In this document: piece after piece, positions 10,802 to 20,930 of the stretch
Layout of the letters: each line of letters starts with the position of its first letter
How positions within the stretch are numbered: the first letter of the stretch is position 1
Assembly: GCA_947452685.1 (NCBI GenBank)
Contig: CANGEF010000003.1
Location: forward strand, 1 to 44,660
From: Flavobacteriales bacterium
GTDB taxonomy: Bacteria > Bacteroidota > Bacteroidia > Flavobacteriales_D > Sanyastnellaceae
Direction of reading: 5' to 3'
DNA: 44,660 nucleotides
Position numbers and translations under genes: made by a program
The notes under the pieces: generated by a model
What the model saw: the letters and a program-made list of their open reading frames with translations, nothing else
Told to the model about the DNA's origin: nothing
Databases searched by the model: none

Positions 10802-11227
10802 ATGAAAGCTTTTAAAATTCTCCTGTTCTTATTGGTCTTTATTCCTTCATTCGCCTCTGCGCAATGTAGACCCTTCACGAAAAACAAAGTCCTTCCAAAA
10901 TTGAATGGATACGTTCAAAACGACAGCTACAACTCTGCTCAAATGGCGCCTGGTGAAGACGCTGAAATAATGGTCACTTTCTTTGGAGGTCGCGACTATC
11001 GTTTGTTGGTTGTTGCTCACCCTATCCTTGGCGATGTTGAATTCACGGTGAGTGACATCAATGGCAAACAGATTTATACTAACAAGGGTGCGCAAGACAA
11101 AGAGGCGTTTGAATTCAAAATGAAAAACACCCAACAGCTTGTAATTAAAATTAAAGTTCCCGAACAAAAAGACGCCGTTGTTCAGCACATCGGATGCATT
11201 AGCATCGTTTCCGGATTCAAACAATAA
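10802..11227 (+). CDS. Small secreted protein of unknown function
   Basis: Signal peptide MKAFKILLFLLVFIPSFASAQ; begins 17 nt after the preceding lipoprotein stop; followed by a hairpin terminator. Confidence 0.8.
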   Translation: MKAFKILLFLLVFIPSFASAQCRPFTKNKVLPKLNGYVQNDSYNSAQMAPGEDAEIMVTFFGGRDYRLLVVAHPILGDVEFTVSDINGKQIYTNKGAQDKEAFEFKMKNTQQLVIKIKVPEQKDAVVQHIGCISIVSGFKQ

Positions 11228-11250
11228 CAGAAATTATTTCAACGAAAGAA

Positions 11251-11271
11251 GCCGCAACTCGCGGCTTTTTT
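11251..11271 (+). terminator. Intrinsic terminator between convergent 10802(+) and PAP2(-) genes
   Basis: GCCGC-AACTC-GCGGC followed by TTTTTT. Confidence 0.8.
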
Positions 11272-11274
11272 CAT

Positions 11275-11922
11275 TTAGAAAGAAGGGTTAAGGGTGACTT
11301 TCGTTTTGAGCTTATTGTCTTGTTTGCTCCAAAACCATTGGTTTATGTAGTAGGAAGCAAATGCACTCGCCGTCCCAACCACCGCACCTCCCAAAACATC
11401 TGTCGGATAATGCGCGCCTAAATGCATGCGCGAATAACCAATTCCACAAGCATACATGTACGCAGGAACGGCAACATACCATTTCGGCTTCGCTAACACA
11501 CAACTTGTGGCCCATTGAAAAGCAGAACTCGTATGTCCAGATGGAAACGACAAACTTCCAGCTTCTGTCTTCTTGTAAATCAAATCACCATGCGCTGCAA
11601 ACGGACGTGGCCGAGCAATTCCATATTTCAATGCAACGGTAACAAATCCATTCAATGCCAATCCGCCAGCCATGCCTACAAATTGACGCTTCACAAATTC
11701 GTCTTTTTTCAAAACGCCTACAGTTCCTACCAATAGCGGAGTTCCGACAGTTACGTAGGTAATGCTGTTTGTGTAGGCTTCCCAAAATCGATCAGACTTT
11801 TCAGGACCGCCATTGATCTTCGCCAAGAGATTCAGATCCCAAGCGGCTTGACCATTCGACTTAAAACAAAAAAGCACCAAGAGCAAAACGAGCCCTTGGT
11901 GCTTTAAAAAAATTCTATTCAT
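11275..11922 (-). CDS. PAP2-family membrane phosphatase
   Basis: PAP2 motifs KYGIARPRP, SFPSGHTSSAF, SRMHLGAHYPTDVLGG. ATG at 11922 overlaps the sdhB stop (TGATG). Confidence 0.92.
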   Translation of the reverse strand: MNRIFLKHQGLVLLLVLFCFKSNGQAAWDLNLLAKINGGPEKSDRFWEAYTNSITYVTVGTPLLVGTVGVLKKDEFVKRQFVGMAGGLALNGFVTVALKYGIARPRPFAAHGDLIYKKTEAGSLSFPSGHTSSAFQWATSCVLAKPKWYVAVPAYMYACGIGYSRMHLGAHYPTDVLGGAVVGTASAFASYYINQWFWSKQDNKLKTKVTLNPSF

Positions 11923-12689
11923 CAATTCTCTGGTTTCACAGCAGCAGAGAAATACTCTCTGTTCATACGTGCGATATTTTCAATGCTTATGTTCTTCGGA
12001 CATTGAACTTCGCAAGCACCAATGTTGCTGCAATTTCCAAATCCTTCTTCGTCCATTTGCTTCACCATGTTCGTTACACGCTCTTTGCGCTCTGGATGTC
12101 CTTGTGGCAACAACGCGAATTGTGAAACTTTCGCACTCACGAACAACATAGCTGAACTGTTCGGACAAGTTGCTACGCAAGCACCACATCCAATGCAAGT
12201 TGCCGCATCAAACGCCTTATCTGCATCGTCTTTCGGAATCGGAATTGCATTTGCGTCCATGGTTCTTCCTGAAGTATTCACAGAAACGAATCCACCTGAT
12301 TGAATAATACGATCGAACGCTGCGCGATCTACCATTAAGTCTTTCACCACCGGGAAGCCTTCTGCTCTCCACGGTTCAATATAAATGGTATCGCCGTCCT
12401 TGAACGAACGCATGTGCAATTGACACGTGGTTACGCCGCGGTTTGGACCGTGCGCTTCACCATTGATGAACATACTACACATTCCACAAATACCTTCACG
12501 GCAATCGTGGTCAAACGCAATAGCATCTTCGCCCTTGCGAATAATTTGCTCGTTCAACATGTCAATCATTTCCAAGAAAGACATATCCGGAGATACACCG
12601 CCCAATTGGTAGGTCTCCATTTTTCCAGCAGCAGTGCTGTTAGACTGACGCCAAACTTTTAGCGTAAGGTTCATGTTTCCGTTGCTCAT
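11922..12689 (-). CDS. sdhB: Succinate dehydrogenase/fumarate reductase iron-sulfur subunit
   Basis: 2Fe-2[45 protein letters not shown]. Confidence 0.96.
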   Translation of the reverse strand: MSNGNMNLTLKVWRQSNSTAAGKMETYQLGGVSPDMSFLEMIDMLNEQIIRKGEDAIAFDHDCREGICGMCSMFINGEAHGPNRGVTTCQLHMRSFKDGDTIYIEPWRAEGFPVVKDLMVDRAAFDRIIQSGGFVSVNTSGRTMDANAIPIPKDDADKAFDAATCIGCGACVATCPNSSAMLFVSAKVSQFALLPQGHPERKERVTNMVKQMDEEGFGNCSNIGACEVQCPKNISIENIARMNREYFSAAVKPEN

Positions 12690-12690
12690 C

Positions 12691-14691
12691 TTATTTATAT
12701 GATCGTTGTTGAACTTTAATGTTTTCGTATATCAAATCCTCTTTGTTCATCTTCGGAGCCGAAGGATCACCTGTAAACTCCCAAGCAGCCACATAGCTGA
12801 ATGTTTCGTCTACACGCAAAGCTTCTCCGTCTTCCGTTTGGAATTCTTCACGGAAGTGACCACCGCATGATTCGTTACGCTCCAATGCATCTAAACACAT
12901 CAACTCGCCCAACTCAATGAAGTCGGCAACGCGTGTAGCTTTCTCCAATTCCGTATTCACTCCGGTCATTCCTCCAGGAACTTTTACATTCTTGTAGAAC
13001 TCTTCGCGAATCTTACGAATCTCTGAAATTGCGAATTCCAAACCTTGCTTGTTACGCGCCATTCCACAATAGTCCCAAATGATTTTACCTAATTTCTTGT
13101 GGTAAGTATCTACGGTTTCAGTTCCTGTTGTTTTGAATAATCCTTCCAATCTTTCTCTTACGGCCTTCTCTGCCTCTACGAATTCTGGAGTTTTGGTTGA
13201 AATAGCACCTGTGCCAATTTCATCAGCCAAATAATTTCCTATTGTATATGGAAGTACGAAATATCCGTCTGCCAATCCTTGCATTAATGCCGATGCACCT
13301 AAACGGTTAGCACCGTGATCACTGAAGTTCGCTTCACCACAAGCATAACAACCTGTTACAGTAGTCATCAACTCATAGTCAACCCACAACCCACCCATGG
13401 TGTAGTGAACCGCTGGATAAATCATCATTGGAGTCTTGTATGGATTTTCAGCAACGATTTGCTCGTACATCTGGAACAAGTTTCCGTATTTTCCTTCAAC
13501 CACCTTCGTTCCTAATTCACGAATTTGATCTTCAGTAGCGTTGTGAACACCTTGCACCGTCGCAGCGGTCTTACCATAACGCATAATGGCTGAAGCAAAA
13601 TCTAAGTAAACCGCTTCACCCGTTGCATTCACTCCGAATCCAGCATCGCAACGCTCTTTCGCGGCACGTGAGGCAACATCGCGAGGAACCAAGTTTCCGA
13701 AAGCAGGGTAACGACGCTCTAAGTAATAGTCGCGGCGTTCTTCTGGAAGATCAGTTGGTTTTAATTTTTTCGCACGAATAGCTTCCGCATCTTCTTTATG
13801 AAGTGGAACCCAAATACGTCCGTCGTTACGCAACGACTCAGACATCAATGTCAACTTCGACTGGTGGTCTCCACTTACTGGAATACACGTTGGGTGAATT
13901 TGTGTGAAACAAGCGTTTGCAAATGCAGCACCCTTACGGTGTGCGCGCCATGCCGCTGTAACATTCGATCCCATTGCGTTTGTTGAAAGGAAAAATACGT
14001 TGCCGTATCCACCTGTACACAACACGACTGCATGACCACTGTGACTTTCAATCTCACCGGTAACCATGTTACGTGCTATGATACCTCTCGCCTTTCCATC
14101 TACAATAACCAAATCCATCATTTCATGGCGGTTATACAACTTCACACTTCCCTTACCAATCTGACGGCTCAAAGCTGAATAAGCTCCCAACAAAAGTTGT
14201 TGCCCTGTTTGTCCTTTTGCGTAAAAAGTACGAGAAACCTGTGTTCCTCCGAAAGAACGGTTGTCCAACAACCCGCCGTAATCGCGAGCAAACGGAACAC
14301 CTTGAGCCACACATTGGTCAATGATGCTCGCGCTTACTTCAGCCAAACGATGAACGTTCGCTTCGCGTGCGCGATAGTCACCACCTTTAATGGTATCGTA
14401 GAACAAACGGTACGTGCTGTCACCATCATTCATGTAATTCTTTGCAGCGTTAATACCACCTTGCGCAGCAATGGAGTGCGCTCGACGTGGGCTATCTTGA
14501 AAACAAAATGCTTTCACTTTGTAGCCCATCTCGGCCAATGAAGCTGCCGCAGAAGAACCAGCCAAACCGGTTCCAACAACAATCACTTCAATGTTTCTTT
14601 TGTTCGAAGGATTAACCAAACGAACTGAATTTTTGTACTTGGTCCACTTTTGATCAAGTGGCCCTTCTGGAATTTTACCGTCTAACTTCAT
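12691..14691 (-). CDS. sdhA: Succinate dehydrogenase/fumarate reductase flavoprotein subunit
   Basis: FAD motif [64 protein letters not shown]. Confidence 0.97.
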   Translation of the reverse strand: MKLDGKIPEGPLDQKWTKYKNSVRLVNPSNKRNIEVIVVGTGLAGSSAAASLAEMGYKVKAFCFQDSPRRAHSIAAQGGINAAKNYMNDGDSTYRLFYDTIKGGDYRAREANVHRLAEVSASIIDQCVAQGVPFARDYGGLLDNRSFGGTQVSRTFYAKGQTGQQLLLGAYSALSRQIGKGSVKLYNRHEMMDLVIVDGKARGIIARNMVTGEIESHSGHAVVLCTGGYGNVFFLSTNAMGSNVTAAWRAHRKGAAFANACFTQIHPTCIPVSGDHQSKLTLMSESLRNDGRIWVPLHKEDAEAIRAKKLKPTDLPEERRDYYLERRYPAFGNLVPRDVASRAAKERCDAGFGVNATGEAVYLDFASAIMRYGKTAATVQGVHNATEDQIRELGTKVVEGKYGNLFQMYEQIVAENPYKTPMMIYPAVHYTMGGLWVDYELMTTVTGCYACGEANFSDHGANRLGASALMQGLADGYFVLPYTIGNYLADEIGTGAISTKTPEFVEAEKAVRERLEGLFKTTGTETVDTYHKKLGKIIWDYCGMARNKQGLEFAISEIRKIREEFYKNVKVPGGMTGVNTELEKATRVADFIELGELMCLDALERNESCGGHFREEFQTEDGEALRVDETFSYVAAWEFTGDPSAPKMNKEDLIYENIKVQQRSYK

Positions 14692-14713
14692 TGGAAGTAA
14701 TTTTTAATCCGAA

Positions 14714-15400
14714 TTATTTAACCCAACCTAGGTACATCGCAACTGGCATAGATGCGAACAATATTGAAATAACAACCGAAAATACAGATCCAGCCAATTC
14801 AATGGTTGAAGCATATTTTCTGTGGTTCAATCCTAACGATTGAAATGCACTTCTGAACCCATGGAACAAATGCCAGAACAAAGAGAAACATCCAAGCAAA
14901 TAAATGACTACAGCCACTGGGTTTTGAAACACCAACAACATTTCAGCAAATAAATTCTCGTGCATCACACCGTCAATCTTCACGTGACTCGGTTCTACTG
15001 AAAGCCCAGTAATACGCGTCTTCAACCAAAAATCTTTCAAGTGAATCACCAAGAAAATAAGAATCAAGGTTCCCAATAAAGCCATGCTTCTTGAATACCA
15101 TGTACTGCTTGCAGATGGCTTGTTATAAGCATACTTAATTGGACGTGCCTTTCTGTTTTGGAAATAAAGCATTAATCCGTCTACAATATGTAGAATCAAT
15201 CCCAAGAACAAACCAATTTCCATGGTTCGAACGATAAGGTTAGTTCCCATAAAATGTCCCCATTCGTTGAAGGTTTCCCCTCCATCGTTGAAGAAAATCA
15301 TAGCGTTAATTCCTGCGTGAACGACAAGGAATGAAATAAGGAACAAGCCCGTTGCGGCCATCCAGTATTTCTTAATAAGAGATGATGTAAAAAGACCCAT
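14714..15400 (-). CDS. sdhC: Succinate dehydrogenase cytochrome b subunit
   Basis: Multi-TM protein immediately upstream of sdhA/sdhB; His-containing TM segments (VHAGINAM, LILHIVDGLM, FWHLFHGFRSAFQSLG). Confidence 0.93.
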   Translation of the reverse strand: MGLFTSSLIKKYWMAATGLFLISFLVVHAGINAMIFFNDGGETFNEWGHFMGTNLIVRTMEIGLFLGLILHIVDGLMLYFQNRKARPIKYAYNKPSASSTWYSRSMALLGTLILIFLVIHLKDFWLKTRITGLSVEPSHVKIDGVMHENLFAEMLLVFQNPVAVVIYLLGCFSLFWHLFHGFRSAFQSLGLNHRKYASTIELAGSVFSVVISILFASMPVAMYLGWVK

Positions 15401-15601
15401 GTTGGTTTTTGTTTTGCTGTGCGAAAATACAATCGGAATGACTTACACACGAGACAAAATAATTTAGAATCTGTTCAAATAATTGAATCCCATGATTTAA
15501 GAATTTTCAGTTTACTGACGAAAATCAAGCACCTCTGTAACTTTCCCCACCATTCGATTCACTCGAACGTTCCACTTTTGTTTCATCAAATAACATGTAT
15601 A

Positions 15602-17017
15602 ATGAAACTTGAACAAATTTATACCGGCTGCATCGCCCACGCAGCCTATTACCTAGAAAGTAACGGAGAGGCCGCGCTCTTCGATCCACTGCGCGAAGTT
15701 CAACCCTATTTAGACCGAGCCAAAGCAGCTGATGCTAAAATCAAATACGTTTTCGAAACGCATTTTCATGCCGACTTCGTGAGCGGTCATTTAGATCTTA
15801 AAAAGAAGGCCAATGCTGAAATCGTTTTTGGTCCAACAGCAAAGCCCGAATATGAAGCCACGGTGGCTGAAGACAACCAAATTTTTCTAGTTGGAAAATG
15901 TCAGGTGAAGGTCATTCATACACCCGGACACACGATGGAAAGCACCACCTATCTCATATTAAATGAAGAAGGAAAGGAGCACGGATTAATAACCGGAGAC
16001 ACCCTATTCATTGGCGATGTCGGAAGACCAGATTTGGCGCAGCATGTGATTGCCGATTTAACACAGGAAAAGCTTGCCGGTTATCTCTTCGATTCACTTC
16101 GAAATAAAATAATGCCGCTAAGCGATAATCTTATTGTGTACCCCAATCACGGTGCTGGCAGCGCCTGTGGGAAGATGATGAGTAAGGAAACCACAGACAC
16201 ATTGGGACATCAAAAAAGAGTAAACTACGCCCTTGACCCTAAATTATCGAAAGAAGAATTCAAAGAAATTCTTTTGAGCGGACTTACGCAACCACCCGTT
16301 TACTTTCCACAAAATGTACTTTTAAATATCCGCGGATACGAGAGTCTCGATACTGTATTGGAGCGAGCTCTTTCCCCACTAAATGTAAATGCATTTGAAG
16401 CTGCTGCGAATGAAACAAGCGCGTTAATTCTTGACACACGTGAGGCAAATTCATTCGCAAAGGCATTCATTCCAAACAGCGTGAACATTGGCATTGACGG
16501 AAACTTTGCGCAATGGGTGGGTGAGATGGTCACTGATGTGAAGCAACCCATTTTACTTGTTACAGAGCCCGGAAGAGAAAAAGAATGCGCCATTCGCTTA
16601 TCGCGAGTAGGCTATGACCATACATTAGGTTATCTGGAAGGTGGCATAAATAAATGGATTGAAGCGGGTAAAGAAATAGATCAATCGACACGTATTTCTT
16701 CAGCTGAATTTGCCAATGAAATAAGTTCAAAAAAAATCTTAGTCATTGATGTCCGAAAGAAAAGCGAATTCGATTCAGAGCACGTCCTCAATTCAGTGAA
16801 CATTCCTTTGAATGAAATCAATGTTCACCTTTCTTCCATTCCAAAAACTGAAAAGTTTCTGTTGATTTGCGCAGGCGGATACCGCAGCATGATAGCCGCT
16901 TCAATCCTTCGTCAACGCGGCTGGAACAATTTCGTTGATGTGGAAGGAGGATTTGCTGAAATAAAAAAGACCTCTGCTCCGTGCTCAAACTTCGTTTGTC
17001 CAACTTCACTGTTGTAG
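15602..17017 (+). CDS. MBL-fold metallo-hydrolase with two C-terminal rhodanese domains (persulfide dioxygenase-like)
   Basis: ATG at 15602 (MKLEQIYTGC). THFHADFVSGH, HTPGHTMES, TGDTLFIGDVGRPDL; second rhodanese loop LLICAGGYRSMIAA. Confidence 0.93.
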   Translation: MKLEQIYTGCIAHAAYYLESNGEAALFDPLREVQPYLDRAKAADAKIKYVFETHFHADFVSGHLDLKKKANAEIVFGPTAKPEYEATVAEDNQIFLVGKCQVKVIHTPGHTMESTTYLILNEEGKEHGLITGDTLFIGDVGRPDLAQHVIADLTQEKLAGYLFDSLRNKIMPLSDNLIVYPNHGAGSACGKMMSKETTDTLGHQKRVNYALDPKLSKEEFKEILLSGLTQPPVYFPQNVLLNIRGYESLDTVLERALSPLNVNAFEAAANETSALILDTREANSFAKAFIPNSVNIGIDGNFAQWVGEMVTDVKQPILLVTEPGREKECAIRLSRVGYDHTLGYLEGGINKWIEAGKEIDQSTRISSAEFANEISSKKILVIDVRKKSEFDSEHVLNSVNIPLNEINVHLSSIPKTEKFLLICAGGYRSMIAASILRQRGWNNFVDVEGGFAEIKKTSAPCSNFVCPTSLL

Positions 17018-17035
17018 TTCAAAATGCACCGAATG

Positions 17036-17064
17036 AAAAAGGGCTGTCCGAAGACAGCCCTTTT
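17036..17064. terminator. Bidirectional intrinsic terminator between MBL/rhodanese(+) and tsf(-)
   Basis: AAAAAGGGCTGTC-CGAA-GACAGCCCTTTT, 8-bp G/C-rich stem with A and T tracts on either side. Confidence 0.9.
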
Positions 17065-17084
17065 CCGTTCTAATTCAAATTGAA

Positions 17085-17909
17085 TTATAATCCACTGCGT
17101 AAGAAACCAGAGATAGACAAATCTTTATCTACTGACTTCACGTATTGACCAACAGTTAATTTGCTGTCTTTAATGAATTCTTGATTCACCAAAGTAGTTT
17201 CCTTAAACCACTTGTTCAAACGACCCATTGCAATTTTCTCAGCCATATCCGCAGGTTTACCTTCGTTGATGGCCAATTCTTTTCCAATTTCGATTTCTTT
17301 TAATTTCAATTCTTCTGGAACCGAAGTTTCATCCAATGCCACTGGAGCCATAGCTGCAGTTTGCATAGCAACATCTTTCGCCACATCCGCTGAAGTTTCT
17401 TTGTTGAAACCTACGATAGAAGCCAATTTGTTACCTGGGTGGTTGTAACAATATACGAATCCAGCGTTGATTTGAGATGCTGTAGACAAATCAATCTTCT
17501 CTCCGATTTTACCAATTTCCTCAGTAATCTTTTCTTCAATAGTCAATGACGTTCCAGGGAAAGTCAATGCTTTTACTGATTCTGGGCTGTTCGCGTTGTT
17601 TGCGATTGCAGCGTCCAAAATAGTCGTTGCAAACGTTACAAAACCTTCGTTCTTCGCTACGAAATCAGTTTCGCAGTTTAGAACGATCATGTATCCGCTG
17701 GTGTTGTCTGCGCTAGCTTTCGCCAAAACAACTCCTTCAGTTGCATCGCGATCTCCGCGGCTTGCAGCCACTTTCTGACCTTTTTTACGAAGCAATTCAA
17801 CTGCTTTTTCGAAATCACCTTCCGCTTCGGTAAGTGCTTTCTTGCAATCCATCATACCTGCACCAGTCATGGTGCGAAGCTTATTTACATCTGCTGCTGT
17901 AATATTCAT
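17085..17909 (-). CDS. tsf: Translation elongation factor Ts
   Basis: ADVNKLRTMTGAGMMDCKKALTEAEGD; NCETDFVAKNE. Confidence 0.98.
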   Translation of the reverse strand: MNITAADVNKLRTMTGAGMMDCKKALTEAEGDFEKAVELLRKKGQKVAASRGDRDATEGVVLAKASADNTSGYMIVLNCETDFVAKNEGFVTFATTILDAAIANNANSPESVKALTFPGTSLTIEEKITEEIGKIGEKIDLSTASQINAGFVYCYNHPGNKLASIVGFNKETSADVAKDVAMQTAAMAPVALDETSVPEELKLKEIEIGKELAINEGKPADMAEKIAMGRLNKWFKETTLVNQEFIKDSKLTVGQYVKSVDKDLSISGFLRSGL

Positions 17910-17936
17910 GGTTCAATAAATTAATTCATTTAAAAA

Positions 17937-18716
17937 TTAAGCCTTTGGCGTACGCTTGCGAGTAGCTGGCTTTCTATCTTCTTTCTTTTCAGCTGTAGCT
18001 GGAATTTCTTCTCCGCTATCTTTATCTGTTTTGCGTTCAGCCAATCCTTCTGCAATAGCCTCAATAGCTACATCTAAGATTTTGCTGATAGACTTCGTAG
18101 CATCATCATTTGCTGGAATAGCGAAATCGATTTTACGAGGATCGCTGTTGGTGTCAACCATTGCGAAAACTGGGATACCCAAACGCATTGCTTCAGCAAC
18201 TGCGATGTGTTCTTTCATTACATCAATTACGAACAATGCAGCAGGAACACGGTTCATGTCTGCAATTGAACCTAAGTTCTTACGCATTTTAGTAACCGTA
18301 CGTGTCATTTGAAGACGCTCTCTTTTGCTCATGGTAGCAGCAGTTCCATCAGCTTCCATTTTCTCAATAGAAGTCATTTTACGAACCGCCTTACGAATGG
18401 TAACGAAGTTCGTTAACATTCCACCAGGCCAGCGCTCTACAACGAAAGGCATTCCGATAGCGCTTACTTTTTCAGCAACGATATCTTTAGCTTGTTTCTT
18501 GGTAGCAACGAAAAGGATTTTCTTTCCAGATTTTGCGATCTGACGCATTGCATTGCAAGCTTCTTCAAGCTTAACAATGGTCTTGTTCAAATCAATAATG
18601 TGAATCCCTTTTTTCTCTCCGAAGATATACGGAGCCATGTTTGGATTCCATTTGCGGCTAAGGTGACCGAAGTGTACTCCGGCATCTAGCAATTCATCAA
18701 AAGTAACTTTTGCCAT
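17937..18716 (-). CDS. rpsB: 30S ribosomal protein S2
   Basis: LLDAGVHFGHLSRKWNPNMAPYIFGEKKGIHIIDLNKT; ERWPGGMLTNF; VDTNSDP. Confidence 0.98.
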   Translation of the reverse strand: MAKVTFDELLDAGVHFGHLSRKWNPNMAPYIFGEKKGIHIIDLNKTIVKLEEACNAMRQIAKSGKKILFVATKKQAKDIVAEKVSAIGMPFVVERWPGGMLTNFVTIRKAVRKMTSIEKMEADGTAATMSKRERLQMTRTVTKMRKNLGSIADMNRVPAALFVIDVMKEHIAVAEAMRLGIPVFAMVDTNSDPRKIDFAIPANDDATKSISKILDVAIEAIAEGLAERKTDKDSGEEIPATAEKKEDRKPATRKRTPKA

Positions 18717-18752
18717 TTTTTATTTTATTCTTGTTTACGTTCTCTAAAAGTC

Positions 18753-18793
18753 AACTCCAAAGTAGCCATACCGAAATACGAGTCTTTGGAGTT
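18753..18793 (-). ncRNA. Candidate structured leader upstream of rpsB (rpsI-rpsB spacer)
   Basis: Perfect 10-bp inverted repeat AACTCCAAAG (18753-18762) / CTTTGGAGTT (18784-18793) in the 123-nt rpsI-rpsB spacer; second IR AAGCT-CGATA-AGCTT at 18806-18820; no U-tract. Confidence 0.45.
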
Positions 18794-18839
18794 TGGATGC
18801 TAAACAAGCTCGATAAGCTTTCCAGAAATTCTCTAGCGA

Positions 18840-19235
18840 TTAACGCTTAGAGAATTGGAAGCGAGCACGAGCCTTACGTTGACCGAACTTCTTACGTTCA
18901 ACCATACGTGGATCACGAGTGGTAAGACCTTCAGCTTTCAAAGCTGGTTTCCAATCGGGATTAAGTTCTATTAATGCTTTGCTGACAGCCAAACGAACGG
19001 CTTCAGCTTGACCTGTCATTCCACCACCATTGATGTTGGCTTTGAAATCATACTTTCCTTCATTTCCAGTTAGGATGAACGGTTGGTTCACGCGGTACTG
19101 AAGTACCAACGTTGGAAAATATTGTGCGTAATCTTTTCCGTTGATTTCAAATTTACCTGTTCCTTCTGAAAGGTAAACACGTGCTACTGCGGTCTTACGA
19201 CGACCTGAAGTATTGGTATATTGCGTAGTTGCCAT
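18840..19235 (-). CDS. rpsI: 30S ribosomal protein S9
   Basis: TSGRRKTAVARVYLSEGTGKFEINGKDYAQYF; C-terminus GQRKARARFQFSKR. Confidence 0.97.
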   Translation of the reverse strand: MATTQYTNTSGRRKTAVARVYLSEGTGKFEINGKDYAQYFPTLVLQYRVNQPFILTGNEGKYDFKANINGGGMTGQAEAVRLAVSKALIELNPDWKPALKAEGLTTRDPRMVERKKFGQRKARARFQFSKR

Positions 19236-19243
19236 TGACTAAA

Positions 19244-19693
19244 TTATCCTTTTAAAGTATAAACTGTTGGTTGCTGAGCTACTTGCTCGTGGTTAGTACC
19301 TGCATAAACATACAAGTTTCTAAATACTTCACGACCCAAGCGATTCTTTGGAAGCATTCCGCGAATAGCCATCTCAACCATTGCAGTTGGATGCTTAGCC
19401 ATCATTTCTTTCGGGCTAGCGAAACGTTGTCCACCTGGATAGCCAGTGTAACGAATGTACACTTTCTCATCCCACTTCTTTCCAGTAAGTGCTATCTTCT
19501 CTGCGTTTACAACTACTACGTAGTCTCCGCAGTCAGCGTGAGGTGTAAACAATGGTTTGTGCTTACCGCGAAGTACAGCTGCTACTTCACTAGCCAAACG
19601 TCCAAGATTCTTTCCTTCTGCATCAACAATCAACCACTGCTTGTTTGCAGTTTCCTTGTTTGCCGATGGTGTTTTGTAACTCAACGTATCCAT
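19244..19693 (-). CDS. rplM: 50S ribosomal protein L13
   Basis: WLIVDAEGKNLGRLASEVAAVLRGKHKPLFTPHADCGDYVVVVNAEK; MLPKNRLGREVFRNLYVYAG. Confidence 0.98.
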   Translation of the reverse strand: MDTLSYKTPSANKETANKQWLIVDAEGKNLGRLASEVAAVLRGKHKPLFTPHADCGDYVVVVNAEKIALTGKKWDEKVYIRYTGYPGGQRFASPKEMMAKHPTAMVEMAIRGMLPKNRLGREVFRNLYVYAGTNHEQVAQQPTVYTLKG

Positions 19694-19736
19694 TTTATCT
19701 CTATTCTTAAAGTCAGTTCCCTAAAATTTGGGGGTG

Positions 19737-19767
19737 CGAAAATACAATCTTTTTTCTTATCTGCAAA
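19737..19767 (-). promoter_or_regulatory. Bacteroidota-type promoter for rplM-rpsI-rpsB-tsf
   Basis: Minus strand TTTG-N19-TATTTTCG; resembles the -33 TTTG / -7 TAnnTTTG consensus (one mismatch in -7). Confidence 0.55.
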
Positions 19768-19832
19768 CACTTTTCAACATTTCTTTCATGAAAACATTAA
19801 ATTTTCAAGATTCATGCTGTTTTGAAGTGCTT

Positions 19833-20882
19833 TTAGATGATCAACATAGCGTCGCCATAACAGAAGAACCGATATTTCTTTTTTATCGCTTCTTTGTATG
19901 CCTCCATTACAAAATCATAACCTCCAAAGGCAGTTGTCATCATTAACAATACACTTTGCGGCTCGTGAAAATTGGTAATTAAGCTATCTGCTATCTGGAA
20001 ATCGTGTGGTGGGAAAATAAATTTACTTGCCCATCCGTCGAACGCTTTCAACGTGTTGTTCGTTCCTACGCTGCTTTCAAAGGCACGAAGCGTTGTTGTT
20101 CCAACAGCACAAACACGCTTTCCTTTGGCTCTTGCGTCATTCACCAAATCTGCAGTGGCTTCAGGAATAATCAATTGCTCGCTATCCGTTTTATGCTTTG
20201 TTAAATCTTCCACTTCAACGGTTCTGAAAGTACCCAAGCCTATGTGCAAGGTTAGTTCAGCCATGTGAATTCCAGCAATTTCCAATCGCTTTGAAAGCTG
20301 TTTTGAAAAGTGAAGTCCAGCCGTTGGAGCTGCTACAGCTCCTTCATACTTCGCGTAAATTGTCTGGTAACGCTCAGCATCTTCCGGTTCAACCGGACGC
20401 TCAATGTATTTTGGAAGTGGGGTTTCTCCTAAGCTATATACTAACTTCTTGAAATCTTCATGAGGTCCGTCGTATAAAAAGCGTAAGGTTCTCCCGCGAG
20501 AAGTGGTGTTGTCTATGACTTCAGCAACCAATTCATCGTTCGGACCGAAATACAATTTATTTCCAATACGAATCTTACGTGCTGGATCAACAACTGTATC
20601 CCAAAGCAAACTCTTATCGTTCAATTCACGCAACAAGAATACTTCGATCATTGAACCCGTTTTTTCCTTGTTGCCATACATGCGCGCTGGAAAAACTTTC
20701 GTGTTGTTGTTCACCATTACATCGCCTTCGCTAAAATAATCCAGCAAATCGCGAAATTTCTTGTGCTCAATCTTTCCTGTCTTACGATCCAATACCATAA
20801 GTTTGGAATCGTCGCGGTGAGGAAGAGGGTGCTGAGCGATTAATTCTTTAGGCAATTCATATTTGAATTGACCCAATTTCAT
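19833..20882 (-). CDS. queA: S-adenosylmethionine:tRNA ribosyltransferase-isomerase
   Basis: [61 protein letters not shown]. Start placed at MKLGQF. Confidence 0.96.
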   Translation of the reverse strand: MKLGQFKYELPKELIAQHPLPHRDDSKLMVLDRKTGKIEHKKFRDLLDYFSEGDVMVNNNTKVFPARMYGNKEKTGSMIEVFLLRELNDKSLLWDTVVDPARKIRIGNKLYFGPNDELVAEVIDNTTSRGRTLRFLYDGPHEDFKKLVYSLGETPLPKYIERPVEPEDAERYQTIYAKYEGAVAAPTAGLHFSKQLSKRLEIAGIHMAELTLHIGLGTFRTVEVEDLTKHKTDSEQLIIPEATADLVNDARAKGKRVCAVGTTTLRAFESSVGTNNTLKAFDGWASKFIFPPHDFQIADSLITNFHEPQSVLLMMTTAFGGYDFVMEAYKEAIKKKYRFFCYGDAMLII

Positions 20883-20930
20883 TGTTGAAATCAAGGTGTT
20901 ATTATTTAAGTGGGGGTCGAAAGTACGAAA

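Noticed and set aside
15780-15800. MBL motif reads HFHADF instead of HxHxDH, suggesting an inactive metal site
   Set aside because: HADFVSGH is, to my knowledge, the usual form in MBL-rhodanese/persulfide dioxygenase-type proteins, so this is not an anomaly.
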